This document shows, piece after piece, positions 8,896-17,099 of a stretch of DNA of 64,000 nucleotides; position 1 is the first letter of the stretch; each line of letters starts with the position of its first letter. Source of the stretch: Chloroflexota bacterium (lineage in GTDB: Bacteria; Chloroflexota; Anaerolineae; UBA4142; SHND01); assembly GCA_004295045.1 (NCBI GenBank), contig SHND01000059.1:62001-126000 (forward strand), in the 5' to 3' direction. The position numbers and the translations under genes are program-made. Under the pieces are notes generated by a model. It saw only the letters and a list, made by a program, of their open reading frames with translations, had not been told where the DNA came from and searched no databases.

Positions 8896-9048
8896 CTAGA
8901 GCAATCCCTGTTGCTCGCCCTGCGCTTGTTCTATTTTGGCTTTTTTGAAACTCGTGCCACCGCGCGAGAGGTCAGGATAACGCGGCGTCTTGCTCTTCAA
9001 TAAATCGGCGACGGTGACGATTTGAATTTTTTCAAACGCGCCGCTGTG
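8896..9048 (-). pseudogene. C-terminal remnant of a Mrr-fused adenine methyltransferase
   Basis: Fifty codons beginning HSGAFEKIQIVT match the last 50 residues of the intact methyltransferase at 45934-47601 at 38 of 50 positions by my count. The match starts abruptly at 9048, inside the 3' end of the restriction-modification methylase gene, and ends at the same kind of stop. The matching N-terminal piece lies at 11092-11160, so this is one half of a gene interrupted by the restriction-modification pair. Confidence 0.85.
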
Positions 9049-10387
9049 CAGTCTTGGCACGCGAACTTGTTTTACCTTTTTCACGAAGGGTTCTTGGGAT
9101 TTTGCGTCGCATCACAACGATATGCTCTTGCAGCATCGTATTCTCCACTACACCTGCCGCGTTCGTTGGACTATTCCGCAGCGGCATTCGTTTATTGGGA
9201 ATCGAGCGATGGAAAGTATCTATGTATTCAAAATCATGATTTTCAAAGAAACAACGAATCGAAGCATCCGTAGGCAACATGATTCCCTTCACTTTGCGAT
9301 TTCCTACAACATAGCACGCATAACCTCCGGGCTTGACGACCGTCGCCACATGTGAAATTGACTTGGACAAGTCGTTATAAAACGCAGCAACCTCCATTGC
9401 GCGTTTCTCGTCCATTTGGCAAATCGCTTCCAGCGCATTATCCAAAGGTACACATTGAAATTTGTGGACCTTTTTTTGAACCGCGCCGCCCATCAATTTG
9501 CTGTCAACCTTGTCTGGTTCTTGCAATCCAAGCCACGCGGCAGAGAGACGCGAATATTGACCATACGCAACTGTAGTGTGCGAATCGCCGTAGGGCGGCG
9601 AGGTAACTACAATATCAACGGACGCTGGCGCGACGAGATGAGATGGAATATCTGTTACCGTATTAAAGCCATAGACATTTGCTGTCGGGGGATGTTTAAA
9701 GTTGTGCATGATAGCAAGATATTTCTGTAGCCCTGCGCGGTTCCGCTTTAGTTTTCCCACCATAATTTCAAATACATCGGGATTAAATTTTTTCAGTCGC
9801 TCAACGTCATAGCGATACAGTTTAAACTCTTCATTCCGAGTGTTGGAACTTTCTCTTACCGTTTCGCTAAACGCAATTCGAAAAAACAGCCGGACAGAGT
9901 CGTCGGGAATTCCGTCAATAAATCGTTTTAGCTCGGCAAGTTTCTCTACAACGTATGGTTTAAACCAAAATTCAAGGCGACTAATCCCCTCAATCATTGG
10001 CGCTTCGGCAATCACATGTGACTTGGAACGCAATACGAAACGATTGAACTTGCTGATTTGATTATCTATCTGTGCCAAATCAGGTGTATCTGTTTTTGCT
10101 TGCGCGATCAGCCGCGCCAATGGATTCAAATCCGTTCCAACGACATGCATTCCCCGAATGAGCCCTTCGACAAGCGAAGTCCCTGTTCCACAATACGGGT
10201 CAAACAGCAAGGTCGCGTCAACTGCCACGAACATGTCAAGCAACTTGCCTGCAACTTGTGGAATCATCCGCGCAGGATAATCGTGATAACAATGCGTAAG
10301 TTCGCGCGTAGATGCGCCGGTAAATGTCCAATCCTCTGATTGATTTCCCAAGTCGTCCAAGAGCGTCAGTTGTTTTGTCTTGAGCAT
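9032..10387 (-). CDS. DNA methyltransferase of a BcnI/MvaI-type system (probably m4C)
   Basis: A 451-residue methylase. Near the N-terminus is HCYHDYPARMIPQVA, then the AdoMet motif I DPYCGTGTS (63-71), and later the catalytic motif TSPPYGDS (SPPY at 263-266) followed by AYGQYSRLS. SPPY is the form usual for N4-cytosine methylases, and BcnI/MvaI-type nucleases are known to be paired with such enzymes. The gene starts 1 nt after the nuclease stop and has AAGGA upstream, so the two are translationally coupled with the nuclease first. The last five codons overlap the remnant of the replaced methyltransferase gene in another frame. Its job is to protect host sites against the cognate nuclease. 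Confidence 0.88.
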   Translation of the reverse strand: MLKTKQLTLLDDLGNQSEDWTFTGASTRELTHCYHDYPARMIPQVAGKLLDMFVAVDATLLFDPYCGTGTSLVEGLIRGMHVVGTDLNPLARLIAQAKTDTPDLAQIDNQISKFNRFVLRSKSHVIAEAPMIEGISRLEFWFKPYVVEKLAELKRFIDGIPDDSVRLFFRIAFSETVRESSNTRNEEFKLYRYDVERLKKFNPDVFEIMVGKLKRNRAGLQKYLAIMHNFKHPPTANVYGFNTVTDIPSHLVAPASVDIVVTSPPYGDSHTTVAYGQYSRLSAAWLGLQEPDKVDSKLMGGAVQKKVHKFQCVPLDNALEAICQMDEKRAMEVAAFYNDLSKSISHVATVVKPGGYACYVVGNRKVKGIMLPTDASIRCFFENHDFEYIDTFHRSIPNKRMPLRNSPTNAAGVVENTMLQEHIVVMRRKIPRTLREKGKTSSRAKTAQRRV

Positions 10388-10388
10388 T

Positions 10389-11069
10389 CTATAAATCCTT
10401 CACGGTTCTGAATAGTGCGGGCAACTTGTCTTCATGCGCCCGAAAGCCCGTCCCATGATTGCGCGCGCTTGTGCGTTTGTCGTGCAAGCGCAAATCCACC
10501 AAAATATTTCCCTCCAAAATCTGACTGCGAATAATTTCAGCAGAAGTCCCGGTCAGCAAACGGGCGCGTTCGTACCTGAACCATTCTATCTCACCGCGCA
10601 TTTCGCTGAACGCACTGACCAGAATCAAGCGCGGCAACTTTTGCATAAAGCGTTCGGCGAGCGTCGTGAGTTGCCATTCGGCAAGAATTGCGCCCGACAC
10701 ATGGCGGACCGAAATGCTTTCATCCTCGACATACAGGAACAGGTCGCTGCTGTTGGGCGTGCGCGACATCGTAAAATACAAACCAAGCCGTCCATCAACA
10801 TCAGGCGTGCCATATTTTCGAATGGCTTCGAGGGGACTCATCTTCCACACCTTGCGATTAAACGTGAACAAAGTAATCAATGAGGATGAGCCGATACGAT
10901 GCGCCTTGATTTCGACTGTACCCAAGTCAGGAAATGCAATATTGTTTTCTTTCAAGCCGAGCTGCTGTTCCAGTGTATGTCCGATGCCAGTCGGACCTCT
11001 ACGCTGAGTTGGGATCCACCCCTCATTTTTGATTCGAGCAAAATTCTTTTTGAACTCGGCAAGTGTCAT
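10389..11069 (-). CDS. BcnI/MvaI-family type II restriction endonuclease
   Basis: About 226 residues. The segment TLEQQLGLKENNIAFPDLG followed by VEIKAHR lines up with the BcnI/MvaI family, giving a PD-(D/E)XK site D48-X4-E53-X-K55. Later come LILVSAFSE and the C-terminal NHGTGFRAHEDKL, where the family has its His-containing loop. Family members known to me cut CC(W/S)GG-type sites as monomers. The exact target here cannot be read from sequence. I start at the ATG at 11069; one at 11081 would add four residues. The upstream sequence belongs to the broken methyltransferase, and no clear Shine-Dalgarno sequence is visible, so expression may rely on that older leader. Confidence 0.88.
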   Translation of the reverse strand: MTLAEFKKNFARIKNEGWIPTQRRGPTGIGHTLEQQLGLKENNIAFPDLGTVEIKAHRIGSSSLITLFTFNRKVWKMSPLEAIRKYGTPDVDGRLGLYFTMSRTPNSSDLFLYVEDESISVRHVSGAILAEWQLTTLAERFMQKLPRLILVSAFSEMRGEIEWFRYERARLLTGTSAEIIRSQILEGNILVDLRLHDKRTSARNHGTGFRAHEDKLPALFRTVKDL

Positions 11070-11073
11070 TTTG

Positions 11074-11160
11074 CTATGCATGAATTGGCACCACGCTTTC
11101 TGCCGCAATCGCTTCGCGCAAAATATCGAGATTATTGCTCAAGTAAAGTGTGTTATTCAT
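11074..11160 (-). pseudogene. N-terminal remnant of the replaced adenine methyltransferase
   Basis: From the ATG at 11160 the frame encodes NNTLYLSNNLDILREAIAAE and two more residues, SV. This aligns with INTLFFGDNLDILRKHIATD-SV at the start of the intact methyltransferase at 45934. Similarity stops at about 11092, just where the catalytic DPPF region should begin, and the frame ends at 11074. The new nuclease gene starts right there. It is the head of the gene whose tail is at 8896-9048. Confidence 0.85.
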
Positions 11161-11190
11161 CGTTCCTCGCAGTGACATTCAGAACGCGCA

Positions 11191-12942
11191 TTAACCATCG
11201 AGTTCCGTTTCATTTTCTGAATCAACGGACGCCGGCGGGGGATTTGCTTGCCGAAATGCCCCTACCGCGTCGCGGTTGGTTGCATACAACTTTTCCTTGC
11301 CGATTTTATCAAGCAGTTCGTAGCGTTCCAACAATTCGGGCAACGGATGATGCACGCGCGACATGGCAAAGGTGATTTGCTTTTCTCTCAAGTATTCAAT
11401 CGTCTGCTCCAGCACCTCGCGCCCCGTCGTATCAATATCCGAAATCTGTTCCGCGTCCAACACAAACCATTCGATTTTTTCTTGATTCCCCCCGACCAAT
11501 TTTTTCACACTGTCTTGAAACGCGTTCGCGTTGGCGAAAAAAAGTTCCGCGCCAAAGCGAAAGAGAATCAAACCCGGCACAGTCATCGGACTCGATAAAT
11601 CGCTGCTGCTCGCATAGCCCTTGCCACTCGGCAGCAATTTCAAAACGGTGGTTTGCGGATTCGACGCGCGTCCGACGACGAGAATTGTCGAAAGCAAAAA
11701 CGCGATGATCACCGCTTCGAGCGCGCCGAACGCCAACACACTCGCCAAACACACCATCGCGATCCAAAATTCCGCGCGGCGATATTTCCACAACTCGCGT
11801 TGTTCATCAATCTCGATCAAACTCACCACCGCGTTCGCGACGATGCCGCCCAACACCGCGTTCGGCACGAGCGCCAAAAGTCCCGTGAGAAACAACAACA
11901 CAAGCGCCACCACAATCGCGCCGACAATCGCAGGAATTTGCGAACGCATTCCCGATGAATCCATCGCCGCCGTGCGCGACGCGCTCGAACCGACCATGAA
12001 CCCGCCGGTCAAACCGGAGGCGATGTTTGCGGCGCCAAACGCAAAGAGTTCTTGGTTCGAATCAATCTGGTCATTGTATTTTTGCGCGTACTTGCGCGCG
12101 ATCAACAATCCTTCCGCCATCGTCACGCCTGCTAGCGCGAGCGCGCCCGGAAATAATCTGATGTAATCCACGATGCCCACTTGCGGTAAATGCAACGTCG
12201 GCAGTCCGGCGGGAATTTCGCCCAACACGCTCACGCCTTTTTGGTCCAAACCAAAAACGGCGACCAATGCGGTTGCCAGAATCAGCGCGACGAGCGCGCC
12301 GGGAATTTTCGGCGCGTAGCGTTTCAACACGCGAATCAAAACAATCGCGCCGACGCCGATGGCAACCGAATACCAATTCGCTTCGGGGATGCGTCGAATC
12401 AATTCAAAGACTTCCAAAAGCCAGCGCTCCGATTCGACGTGGATGCCCATGATTTTGGAGATTTGACTCGTCAGCACTTCGATCCCCAAGCCGCTGATAA
12501 AGCCCACCAACACCGCTTTGGACAAAAAGTTGGCGAGAAAGCCGAGTTGAAAAAACCACGCGAGAAAAAAAACAAACGCGACGACAATCGCTTGCGCGTA
12601 CGCGAGTTCGATGTAACGCGGGTCAGTCGTTGCCGCGAATGTCACGAGCAGCGAACCGATCAACGCCGCGACCGGCGCGTCGGGACCCGCGACCAAATTG
12701 CGCGACGTGGCGAACAAGCCCCACAGAATCATTGGCACAATCGAAGCATACAGTCCGACGATGGGCGGCAGTCCCGCGACCTGCGCGTAGCCGATATTGA
12801 GCGGAATCATCAGCGCGGCGAGGGTGATGCCCGCGATGATTTGATTCGGCATCTCGGCAGGATTGACGCCGCGCAGCGCTGTCATGAACTTTATCGCGGG
12901 CAGCTTGAATTTGGATAGCGTGGGATTGGTGGTTGAATTCAT
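11191..12942 (-). CDS. SulP (SLC26) family anion permease with STAS domain, second copy
   Basis: A 583-residue permease. The SulP core spans about 28-425 and includes PLNIGYAQVAGLPPIVGLY, the family signature near the N-terminus, and MVGSSASRTAAMDSSG in the later conserved loop. The STAS domain is at about 440-560, with WFVLDAEQISDIDTTGREVL. It is a distant paralogue of the permease at 3720-5441, with clearly different helices and STAS residues, so this is not a recent duplication. It is the first gene of its stretch. Downstream on the same strand lie the broken methyltransferase and the restriction-modification pair. Sulfate is plausible but bicarbonate or other anions are equally possible. 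Confidence 0.92.
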   Translation of the reverse strand: MNSTTNPTLSKFKLPAIKFMTALRGVNPAEMPNQIIAGITLAALMIPLNIGYAQVAGLPPIVGLYASIVPMILWGLFATSRNLVAGPDAPVAALIGSLLVTFAATTDPRYIELAYAQAIVVAFVFFLAWFFQLGFLANFLSKAVLVGFISGLGIEVLTSQISKIMGIHVESERWLLEVFELIRRIPEANWYSVAIGVGAIVLIRVLKRYAPKIPGALVALILATALVAVFGLDQKGVSVLGEIPAGLPTLHLPQVGIVDYIRLFPGALALAGVTMAEGLLIARKYAQKYNDQIDSNQELFAFGAANIASGLTGGFMVGSSASRTAAMDSSGMRSQIPAIVGAIVVALVLLFLTGLLALVPNAVLGGIVANAVVSLIEIDEQRELWKYRRAEFWIAMVCLASVLAFGALEAVIIAFLLSTILVVGRASNPQTTVLKLLPSGKGYASSSDLSSPMTVPGLILFRFGAELFFANANAFQDSVKKLVGGNQEKIEWFVLDAEQISDIDTTGREVLEQTIEYLREKQITFAMSRVHHPLPELLERYELLDKIGKEKLYATNRDAVGAFRQANPPPASVDSENETELDG

Positions 12943-12999
12943 TTTGTTTCACGTAAACTTTACATGAGAGATCGCGGCGTGTCAATCGAAACTCGCTGT

Positions 13000-13028
13000 T
13001 TTACATTTTTTTTTATCGCCCCTATAAT
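13000..13028 (+). promoter_or_regulatory. Near-consensus sigma-70 type promoter
   Basis: TTTACA (13000-13005), a 17-nt spacer and TATAAT (13023-13028). The predicted start is near 13035, only about 10 nt before the ATG at 13045, so the mRNA would have almost no leader. This also rules out the in-frame ATG at 12964. Confidence 0.75.
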
Positions 13029-13044
13029 TCTCAAGTTTCCAGTC

Positions 13045-13440
13045 ATGGCTCGGTTTCAGAATTGGTTTCGTAAGCAATCACCGCGCGGACAGTGGGCGGT
13101 CGGCTGCGCGGGCATTGTCCTCGTTACTACCGCGTGCTTGTACAGTTTGGGACTGGTTAGTTATTTTGTCCGTCCGACTCTTTTGGCAGCCCCGCCAGCC
13201 GCAACGATTGTATTCGCAATTCCTACGGTCGAGCGTCCGACTTTTGTCGTACCTACCGTGCGCCCCACCATCGTCTTGCCGGGCAGCACACTTGAAGCGA
13301 CACCAACCCAAGCGCCCATCCCAACCCGCGCGCCGCCGACAGAAACTCCTTTTTTTATTCTCGATCCCAATGGCACGCCCATCACCATTACACCCTTGCC
13401 TTCCACTACGCCTACTTTTGAGAACACCCAAACACCTTGA
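13045..13440 (+). CDS. Small single-span membrane protein with P/T-rich tail
   Basis: About 131 residues, unknown family. A basic N-terminus (FRKQSPRG) leads into one hydrophobic segment at about 16-40, consistent with an N-in membrane anchor. The rest is Pro/Thr-rich (for example TPTQAPIPTRAPPTETP), the kind of extended linker that holds a domain away from the membrane in Chloroflexota lipoproteins. Here no folded domain follows, and the protein ends shortly after. The start follows a near-consensus promoter by about 10 nt and has no Shine-Dalgarno sequence. The next gene, a glycosyltransferase, starts 42 nt downstream and may share the transcript. Confidence 0.6.
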   Translation: MARFQNWFRKQSPRGQWAVGCAGIVLVTTACLYSLGLVSYFVRPTLLAAPPAATIVFAIPTVERPTFVVPTVRPTIVLPGSTLEATPTQAPIPTRAPPTETPFFILDPNGTPITITPLPSTTPTFENTQTP

Positions 13441-13482
13441 AACTCACGTAAGATAAATGCCCTCGAATCGTTCTAAACAGCG

Positions 13483-14736
13483 ATGAAGCTACCCAAACGG
13501 ATTGCCATGCTTTCGATGCACACTTCGCCCGTCGCGCGTCTCGGCGGTAAAGAGACGGGCGGGATGAATGTGTATGTGAGCGAATTGACGCGCGTCCTCG
13601 CCTTGCGCGGCATCGCGGTGGATATTTTTACGCGCGCCAGCGATGCCAACGCGCCGTATGTGGACACCGAATCCATCGGCGTGAAAAATGCGCGCGTCAT
13701 CAACATTACGGCGGGACCGCGCGCCCCCGTGTCGAAACACAAATTGGTTGAATTTGCCACGCCCTTTGCGGAAGGCATCCGCGATTTCGCGCGCCAAGAA
13801 AATCTCGCGTACGATATTTTTCACGCGCATTATTGGTTGAGCGGCGTCGCGGCGCAATGTTTGCAAAGCATGGGGCTGCGCGCGCCGATTGTGCAAATGT
13901 TTCATACGCTCGGCGCGATGAAAAATCGCGTGGCGCGCACGGCGAGCGAAGCGGAAACGGACGCGCGTATTGTGGCTGAATGTGATTTGATGCGGAGCGT
14001 CGCGCGCGTCGTCGCCTCGACGCCGCGCGACCGCGAACAGATGATTGATTTTTGCAGCGCCTCGTCGAAACGCATCGTCATTATTCCGCCCGGCGTGGAC
14101 ACCAACATGTTTTATCCGATTCCCAACGCGCGGGCGCGCGAATGGATTGGCTCGTACGATGATAAAACGGTTTTATTCGTCGGACGCATTGACCCGGTAA
14201 AAGGACTGGATACGTGGTTCCGCGCGATGAAACTGGTCGTGGACGACGACCCATCCCTGCGCAAACGGATGTGCGTTTGTCTCATCGGCGGCGATTTGGA
14301 CGATGACCTCGACCCCGATTCGGAGCTCGCGCGTTTGCAAACGCTCAAAGCCGAACTCGGCATCGGCGACATTGTGACGTTTCTCGGCGGACGCGCGCAA
14401 GCGTCGCTGCCATTTTATTATTCGGCGGCGGACGCGGTCGTGATGCCCTCGCGTTACGAATCGTTCGGTCTCGCCGCGCTTGAAGCGATGGCGTGCGGCA
14501 CGCCCGTTGTCGCGTCGGATGTCGGCGGCTTGTCGTACCTGGTACGCGATGGCGAAACGGGTTTTCTCGTTCCCGAAGGCGATGAAAAAATTTTTGCCGA
14601 AAAAATCTCGCTGCTGTTACACAACACCGAATTGCGAAATGCAATGGGCGAACGGGGGATTCAAGAAGCGCAAGAATATTCGTGGTGGAATATCGGGGAA
14701 CGGATGATTGAATTGTATCAAGATGTGTTGCACTAA
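13483..14736 (+). CDS. GT4-family glycosyltransferase (MshA / sucrose-phosphate synthase type)
   Basis: A 417-residue GT-B fold enzyme that transfers a sugar from a nucleotide donor. The N-terminal domain begins with a Gly-rich acceptor loop, LGGKETGGMNVYVSEL, as in the D-inositol 3-phosphate glycosyltransferase and sucrose-phosphate synthase branch. The C-terminal donor domain has GRIDPVKGLDTW (from about residue 229) and the GT4 signature ESFGLAALEAMACGTPVVAS (about 327-346), including the E-x7-E motif. Donor and acceptor cannot be fixed from sequence. It ends in a strong terminator and is transcribed alone or with the small gene before it. Polysaccharide genes at 24-27 kb could be functional partners. 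Confidence 0.9.
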   Translation: MKLPKRIAMLSMHTSPVARLGGKETGGMNVYVSELTRVLALRGIAVDIFTRASDANAPYVDTESIGVKNARVINITAGPRAPVSKHKLVEFATPFAEGIRDFARQENLAYDIFHAHYWLSGVAAQCLQSMGLRAPIVQMFHTLGAMKNRVARTASEAETDARIVAECDLMRSVARVVASTPRDREQMIDFCSASSKRIVIIPPGVDTNMFYPIPNARAREWIGSYDDKTVLFVGRIDPVKGLDTWFRAMKLVVDDDPSLRKRMCVCLIGGDLDDDLDPDSELARLQTLKAELGIGDIVTFLGGRAQASLPFYYSAADAVVMPSRYESFGLAALEAMACGTPVVASDVGGLSYLVRDGETGFLVPEGDEKIFAEKISLLLHNTELRNAMGERGIQEAQEYSWWNIGERMIELYQDVLH

Positions 14737-14739
14737 AAA

Positions 14740-14767
14740 ACGCTGGCGTTCTGCCAGCGTTTTTTTT
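14740..14767 (+). terminator. Rho-independent terminator after the glycosyltransferase
   Basis: The stem ACGCTGGC / GCCAGCGT (14740-14747 and 14753-14760) encloses a 5-nt loop and is followed by eight T. An A run before the stem lets it also act for the opposing gene at 14786. Confidence 0.92.
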
Positions 14768-14785
14768 GGCTCCTTTCGTGGTGCG

Positions 14786-15181
14786 TTACGTTTCTGATTC
14801 CGTCATCCATTGCACACATTGAAAAATAATCCCATTCGGGTCAACCATCTGAAAATAGCGCTCGCCCCACGGCTCGGTTTCAATCGGCGTAACAATTGGA
14901 ACTCTTTCTTTTTGCAAACGCGTGTATTCGGCATCAATGTTCTCGACAATCATCACCACGAGCAATCCCTCCCCCGCATTGCCCGCGCGATTTTGCGGTT
15001 TGAATGTCTCCAAGCCCGTTTTCAAAAAAATCAAGTTGAATCCCAAGTCGTCTCGCGTGAGCGAAGCAACTTTGTCCTCAACCATCATGCTTTCTGTAAA
15101 ATGCAGATGCGTTTTGACAAACTGTGCCGACGCGGCAACGTCAGCAACATTAAGCGAGATAGCTGAACCGGTTATTTTCAT
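14786..15181 (-). CDS. VOC (glyoxalase/bleomycin resistance) family protein
   Basis: A 131-residue, single-module vicinal-oxygen-chelate protein. It shows the usual order SLNVADVAASAQFV at the N-terminus, a central LVVMIVENIDAEYTRL, and at the C-terminus GERYFQMVDPNGIIFQCVQW, where the last conserved metal-ligand region lies. Such proteins act as isomerases, dioxygenases or antibiotic-binding proteins, and the substrate cannot be inferred. It stands alone between a terminator and a nucleotidyltransferase-like gene on the same strand. Confidence 0.8.
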   Translation of the reverse strand: MKITGSAISLNVADVAASAQFVKTHLHFTESMMVEDKVASLTRDDLGFNLIFLKTGLETFKPQNRAGNAGEGLLVVMIVENIDAEYTRLQKERVPIVTPIETEPWGERYFQMVDPNGIIFQCVQWMTESET

Positions 15182-15254
15182 TTTGTTTCTTCTGCTTGCG
15201 TTTCGCCCACTCGGCTTGGCGTTGCGTCACATTTGATATTTCTGCAAATGCCGC

Positions 15255-16295
15255 TTAACGCAAATATTCTATCCAGGTGTGAGTCGGGTCGGCAGCGAGG
15301 AGCGCCCAACGCAGCCACGCGCGGCGCGCGGGTTCGAGGTGCGGCAGAGTCTCTCTAAAATCGCTCTCGTCTTTGCTGCGATCTTTGCCGCTCGTATTGC
15401 GGCTCTTGAAAAGCAAAATGATTTCGGGCGCGAGGTATGGAATCCCTTGTTCCGCTTTCATACTGATCCGTTCCATCACCTGAACGATGGACGGTTCGCG
15501 GCGATACCTCCACACGCCGCCTTCGATGTCGCTCAATAAAAAATCAATGAACGCACCGTCGCGGTGTGCGTGCGCTTGGTGACGCGGCGGTTCGAGCCGC
15601 GTCGCGGGCTGCCAAACCTCCAAGCGTTTTTCAAACGGCGTCACAAATTTCCAACCGCGCGCGGTCATGTATTCGCGCAAGCTCAGCTGATCCGCGTACG
15701 CAATTTCCACATCCAAATCATGATGCACGCGCTGCACGCGTCCCAAAAATAGATCGAGCGCCCAGCCGCCGACGATATGCCACGCCGCGCGCAGTTCGAA
15801 CAATTCTTGCGCGAGATTTTCTACGGGAGTGAATCCGCTGCTTGCAATCCACCATGCCTGCGCTTTATTCCATACCTCGCGGAAAAATTCTTGCTTGCGC
15901 GCGTCGTCATTCGCCCACTGCGCGCGTTCGGATGCGTATCGTTCACGCGCGGCGGCATTGTGCAGCAAATAATCACGCGTGAGGATTCGTTCCAGCCATC
16001 TTTCATCGCCCGACTCGATCACGAACAACTGAAATGCGCTCGAGACGTGGCGATATTTTTTCAGAGACGCGTTTGGATTTTCATCGCTCGGCGCATAGCC
16101 CAGCTCACCCAATTTGGCGTCAAGCGAATCATCTATGGGGTACGCGGCGATTGCCAAATCAATACAGTCGCCAATTTCTAAAACGCGCGTCGCGCCAATG
16201 TGTTGACAATTTTCAACGCGCCCGCCATCCGCCATTTCCCCCAACGCGGCGAGGAGACGCGAACGCTCGCGCACAAATTTGTCAACATAGTTCAT
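15255..16295 (-). CDS. Two-domain nucleotidyltransferase-like protein (GrpB-like + ANT-like)
   Basis: A 346-residue protein that looks like two nucleotidyltransferase-fold domains in tandem. The first, about 1-165, resembles GrpB/UPF0157: QHIGATR, then CIDLAIA, then a late RDYLLHNAAARERYASE segment. The second, about 165-340, begins WHIVGGWALDLFLGRVQR and continues HHDLDVEIAY, close in pattern to aminoglycoside 2''-adenylyltransferase-like enzymes. In the first domain the usual GS motif is GAT and the acidic pair is incomplete, so it may be inactive. In the second, DLD is intact. Possible roles are nucleotidylation of a small molecule or a resistance-type function. The fusion itself is unusual to me. 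Confidence 0.65.
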   Translation of the reverse strand: MNYVDKFVRERSRLLAALGEMADGGRVENCQHIGATRVLEIGDCIDLAIAAYPIDDSLDAKLGELGYAPSDENPNASLKKYRHVSSAFQLFVIESGDERWLERILTRDYLLHNAAARERYASERAQWANDDARKQEFFREVWNKAQAWWIASSGFTPVENLAQELFELRAAWHIVGGWALDLFLGRVQRVHHDLDVEIAYADQLSLREYMTARGWKFVTPFEKRLEVWQPATRLEPPRHQAHAHRDGAFIDFLLSDIEGGVWRYRREPSIVQVMERISMKAEQGIPYLAPEIILLFKSRNTSGKDRSKDESDFRETLPHLEPARRAWLRWALLAADPTHTWIEYLR

Positions 16296-16404
16296 AATGC
16301 TTTTGAAGGTTTCTGGAGAGGGGTTGATTTTTTGTTATCGCGCCATTCCTTGAATCAACTGAGGAAATATTTTGGCGATCGTATTGAGAGTGGGAAATAT
16401 GGAC

Positions 16405-16623
16405 TCATTCGTAGGGTGTTTCCATCCCCTCCCGAATAGATTCTCGCATTCCGGGAATAGACAACAGATACAACGTCTCTTGGATGGAACGCCAATCCTC
16501 TTCTGACACCAACACTCCCTTTGAAGAACCGCTCGTGATTTGAATCGGTTTGTGGGAAGCGGACGCTTCCTCTAAAAGTTTTGGCAGCATGTCTTGTGCC
16601 TTTAGTGCAGTAATTACTTTCAT
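16405..16623 (-). CDS. Phd/YefM-type antitoxin, apparently without toxin
   Basis: Seventy-two residues with the antitoxin pattern: MKVITALKAQDMLPKLLEEA, then PIQITSGSSKGVLVSEEDW, then a helical C-terminus for toxin binding. GGAGGTCTTTAA precedes the ATG. In YefM-YoeB pairs the toxin gene overlaps the end of the antitoxin gene. Here an ATG does overlap the stop (ATGA), but its frame closes after 17 codons and resembles no toxin. The gene may therefore be an orphan, an immunity remnant or part of a pair with a distant partner. A complete PIN/Phd pair of another type is at 33.3-34.1 kb. Confidence 0.75.
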   Translation of the reverse strand: MKVITALKAQDMLPKLLEEASASHKPIQITSGSSKGVLVSEEDWRSIQETLYLLSIPGMRESIREGMETPYE

Positions 16624-16719
16624 TTAAAGACCTCCGCACCCAAGTATAAGCGACGCGCAAAATCTCGTCAATCAATTTGGTTGCTGCGCGATTGTTTTTT
16701 GCTCATACTGTTTCCTTAA

Positions 16720-17085
16720 TCAATCTGGCGCGCGCCTATCCGTTGTTTCCTGTTTCCACACAATTCGCAAAACAAAATTAATTGCAAACACGATGGCAAA
16801 AATAATTGCGAGCGTCGGTTGCCCGGCGACGTACAACGCGATGAATGCCACTCCAAAAATCATGCACTCGATGATTTGATGCAGTGGCGCGTTGAGCGGG
16901 CGCACCGCTTTTGGCGCCATGAAAATTCCCCACACGACGGCGGCGAGCAATGGCGCGCCGATGCCCAACACAATTTTCATCAACACGCTGTCGCCGGTTA
17001 CGAAACCCCAATAACCCAACGCCGCCAACAGGCACAATTCCAAAATAAAACTCAGCGCAAGATTCGCGCCTTGAACAATTTCCAT
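16720..17085 (-). CDS. YrdB-family (DUF2568) membrane protein
   Basis: A 121-residue protein with four hydrophobic segments and the family pattern FILELCLLAALGYWGF, then PLLAAVVWGIFMAPKAVRPL, then HQIIECMIFG. The role is unknown. The gene starts 14 nt after the MOSC gene stop, has GAGGGG before the ATG, and is the last member of the long minus-strand operon that begins near 22.4 or 23.7 kb. Confidence 0.8.
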   Translation of the reverse strand: MEIVQGANLALSFILELCLLAALGYWGFVTGDSVLMKIVLGIGAPLLAAVVWGIFMAPKAVRPLNAPLHQIIECMIFGVAFIALYVAGQPTLAIIFAIVFAINFVLRIVWKQETTDRRAPD

Positions 17086-17099
17086 TGCGCGGCACCCCT

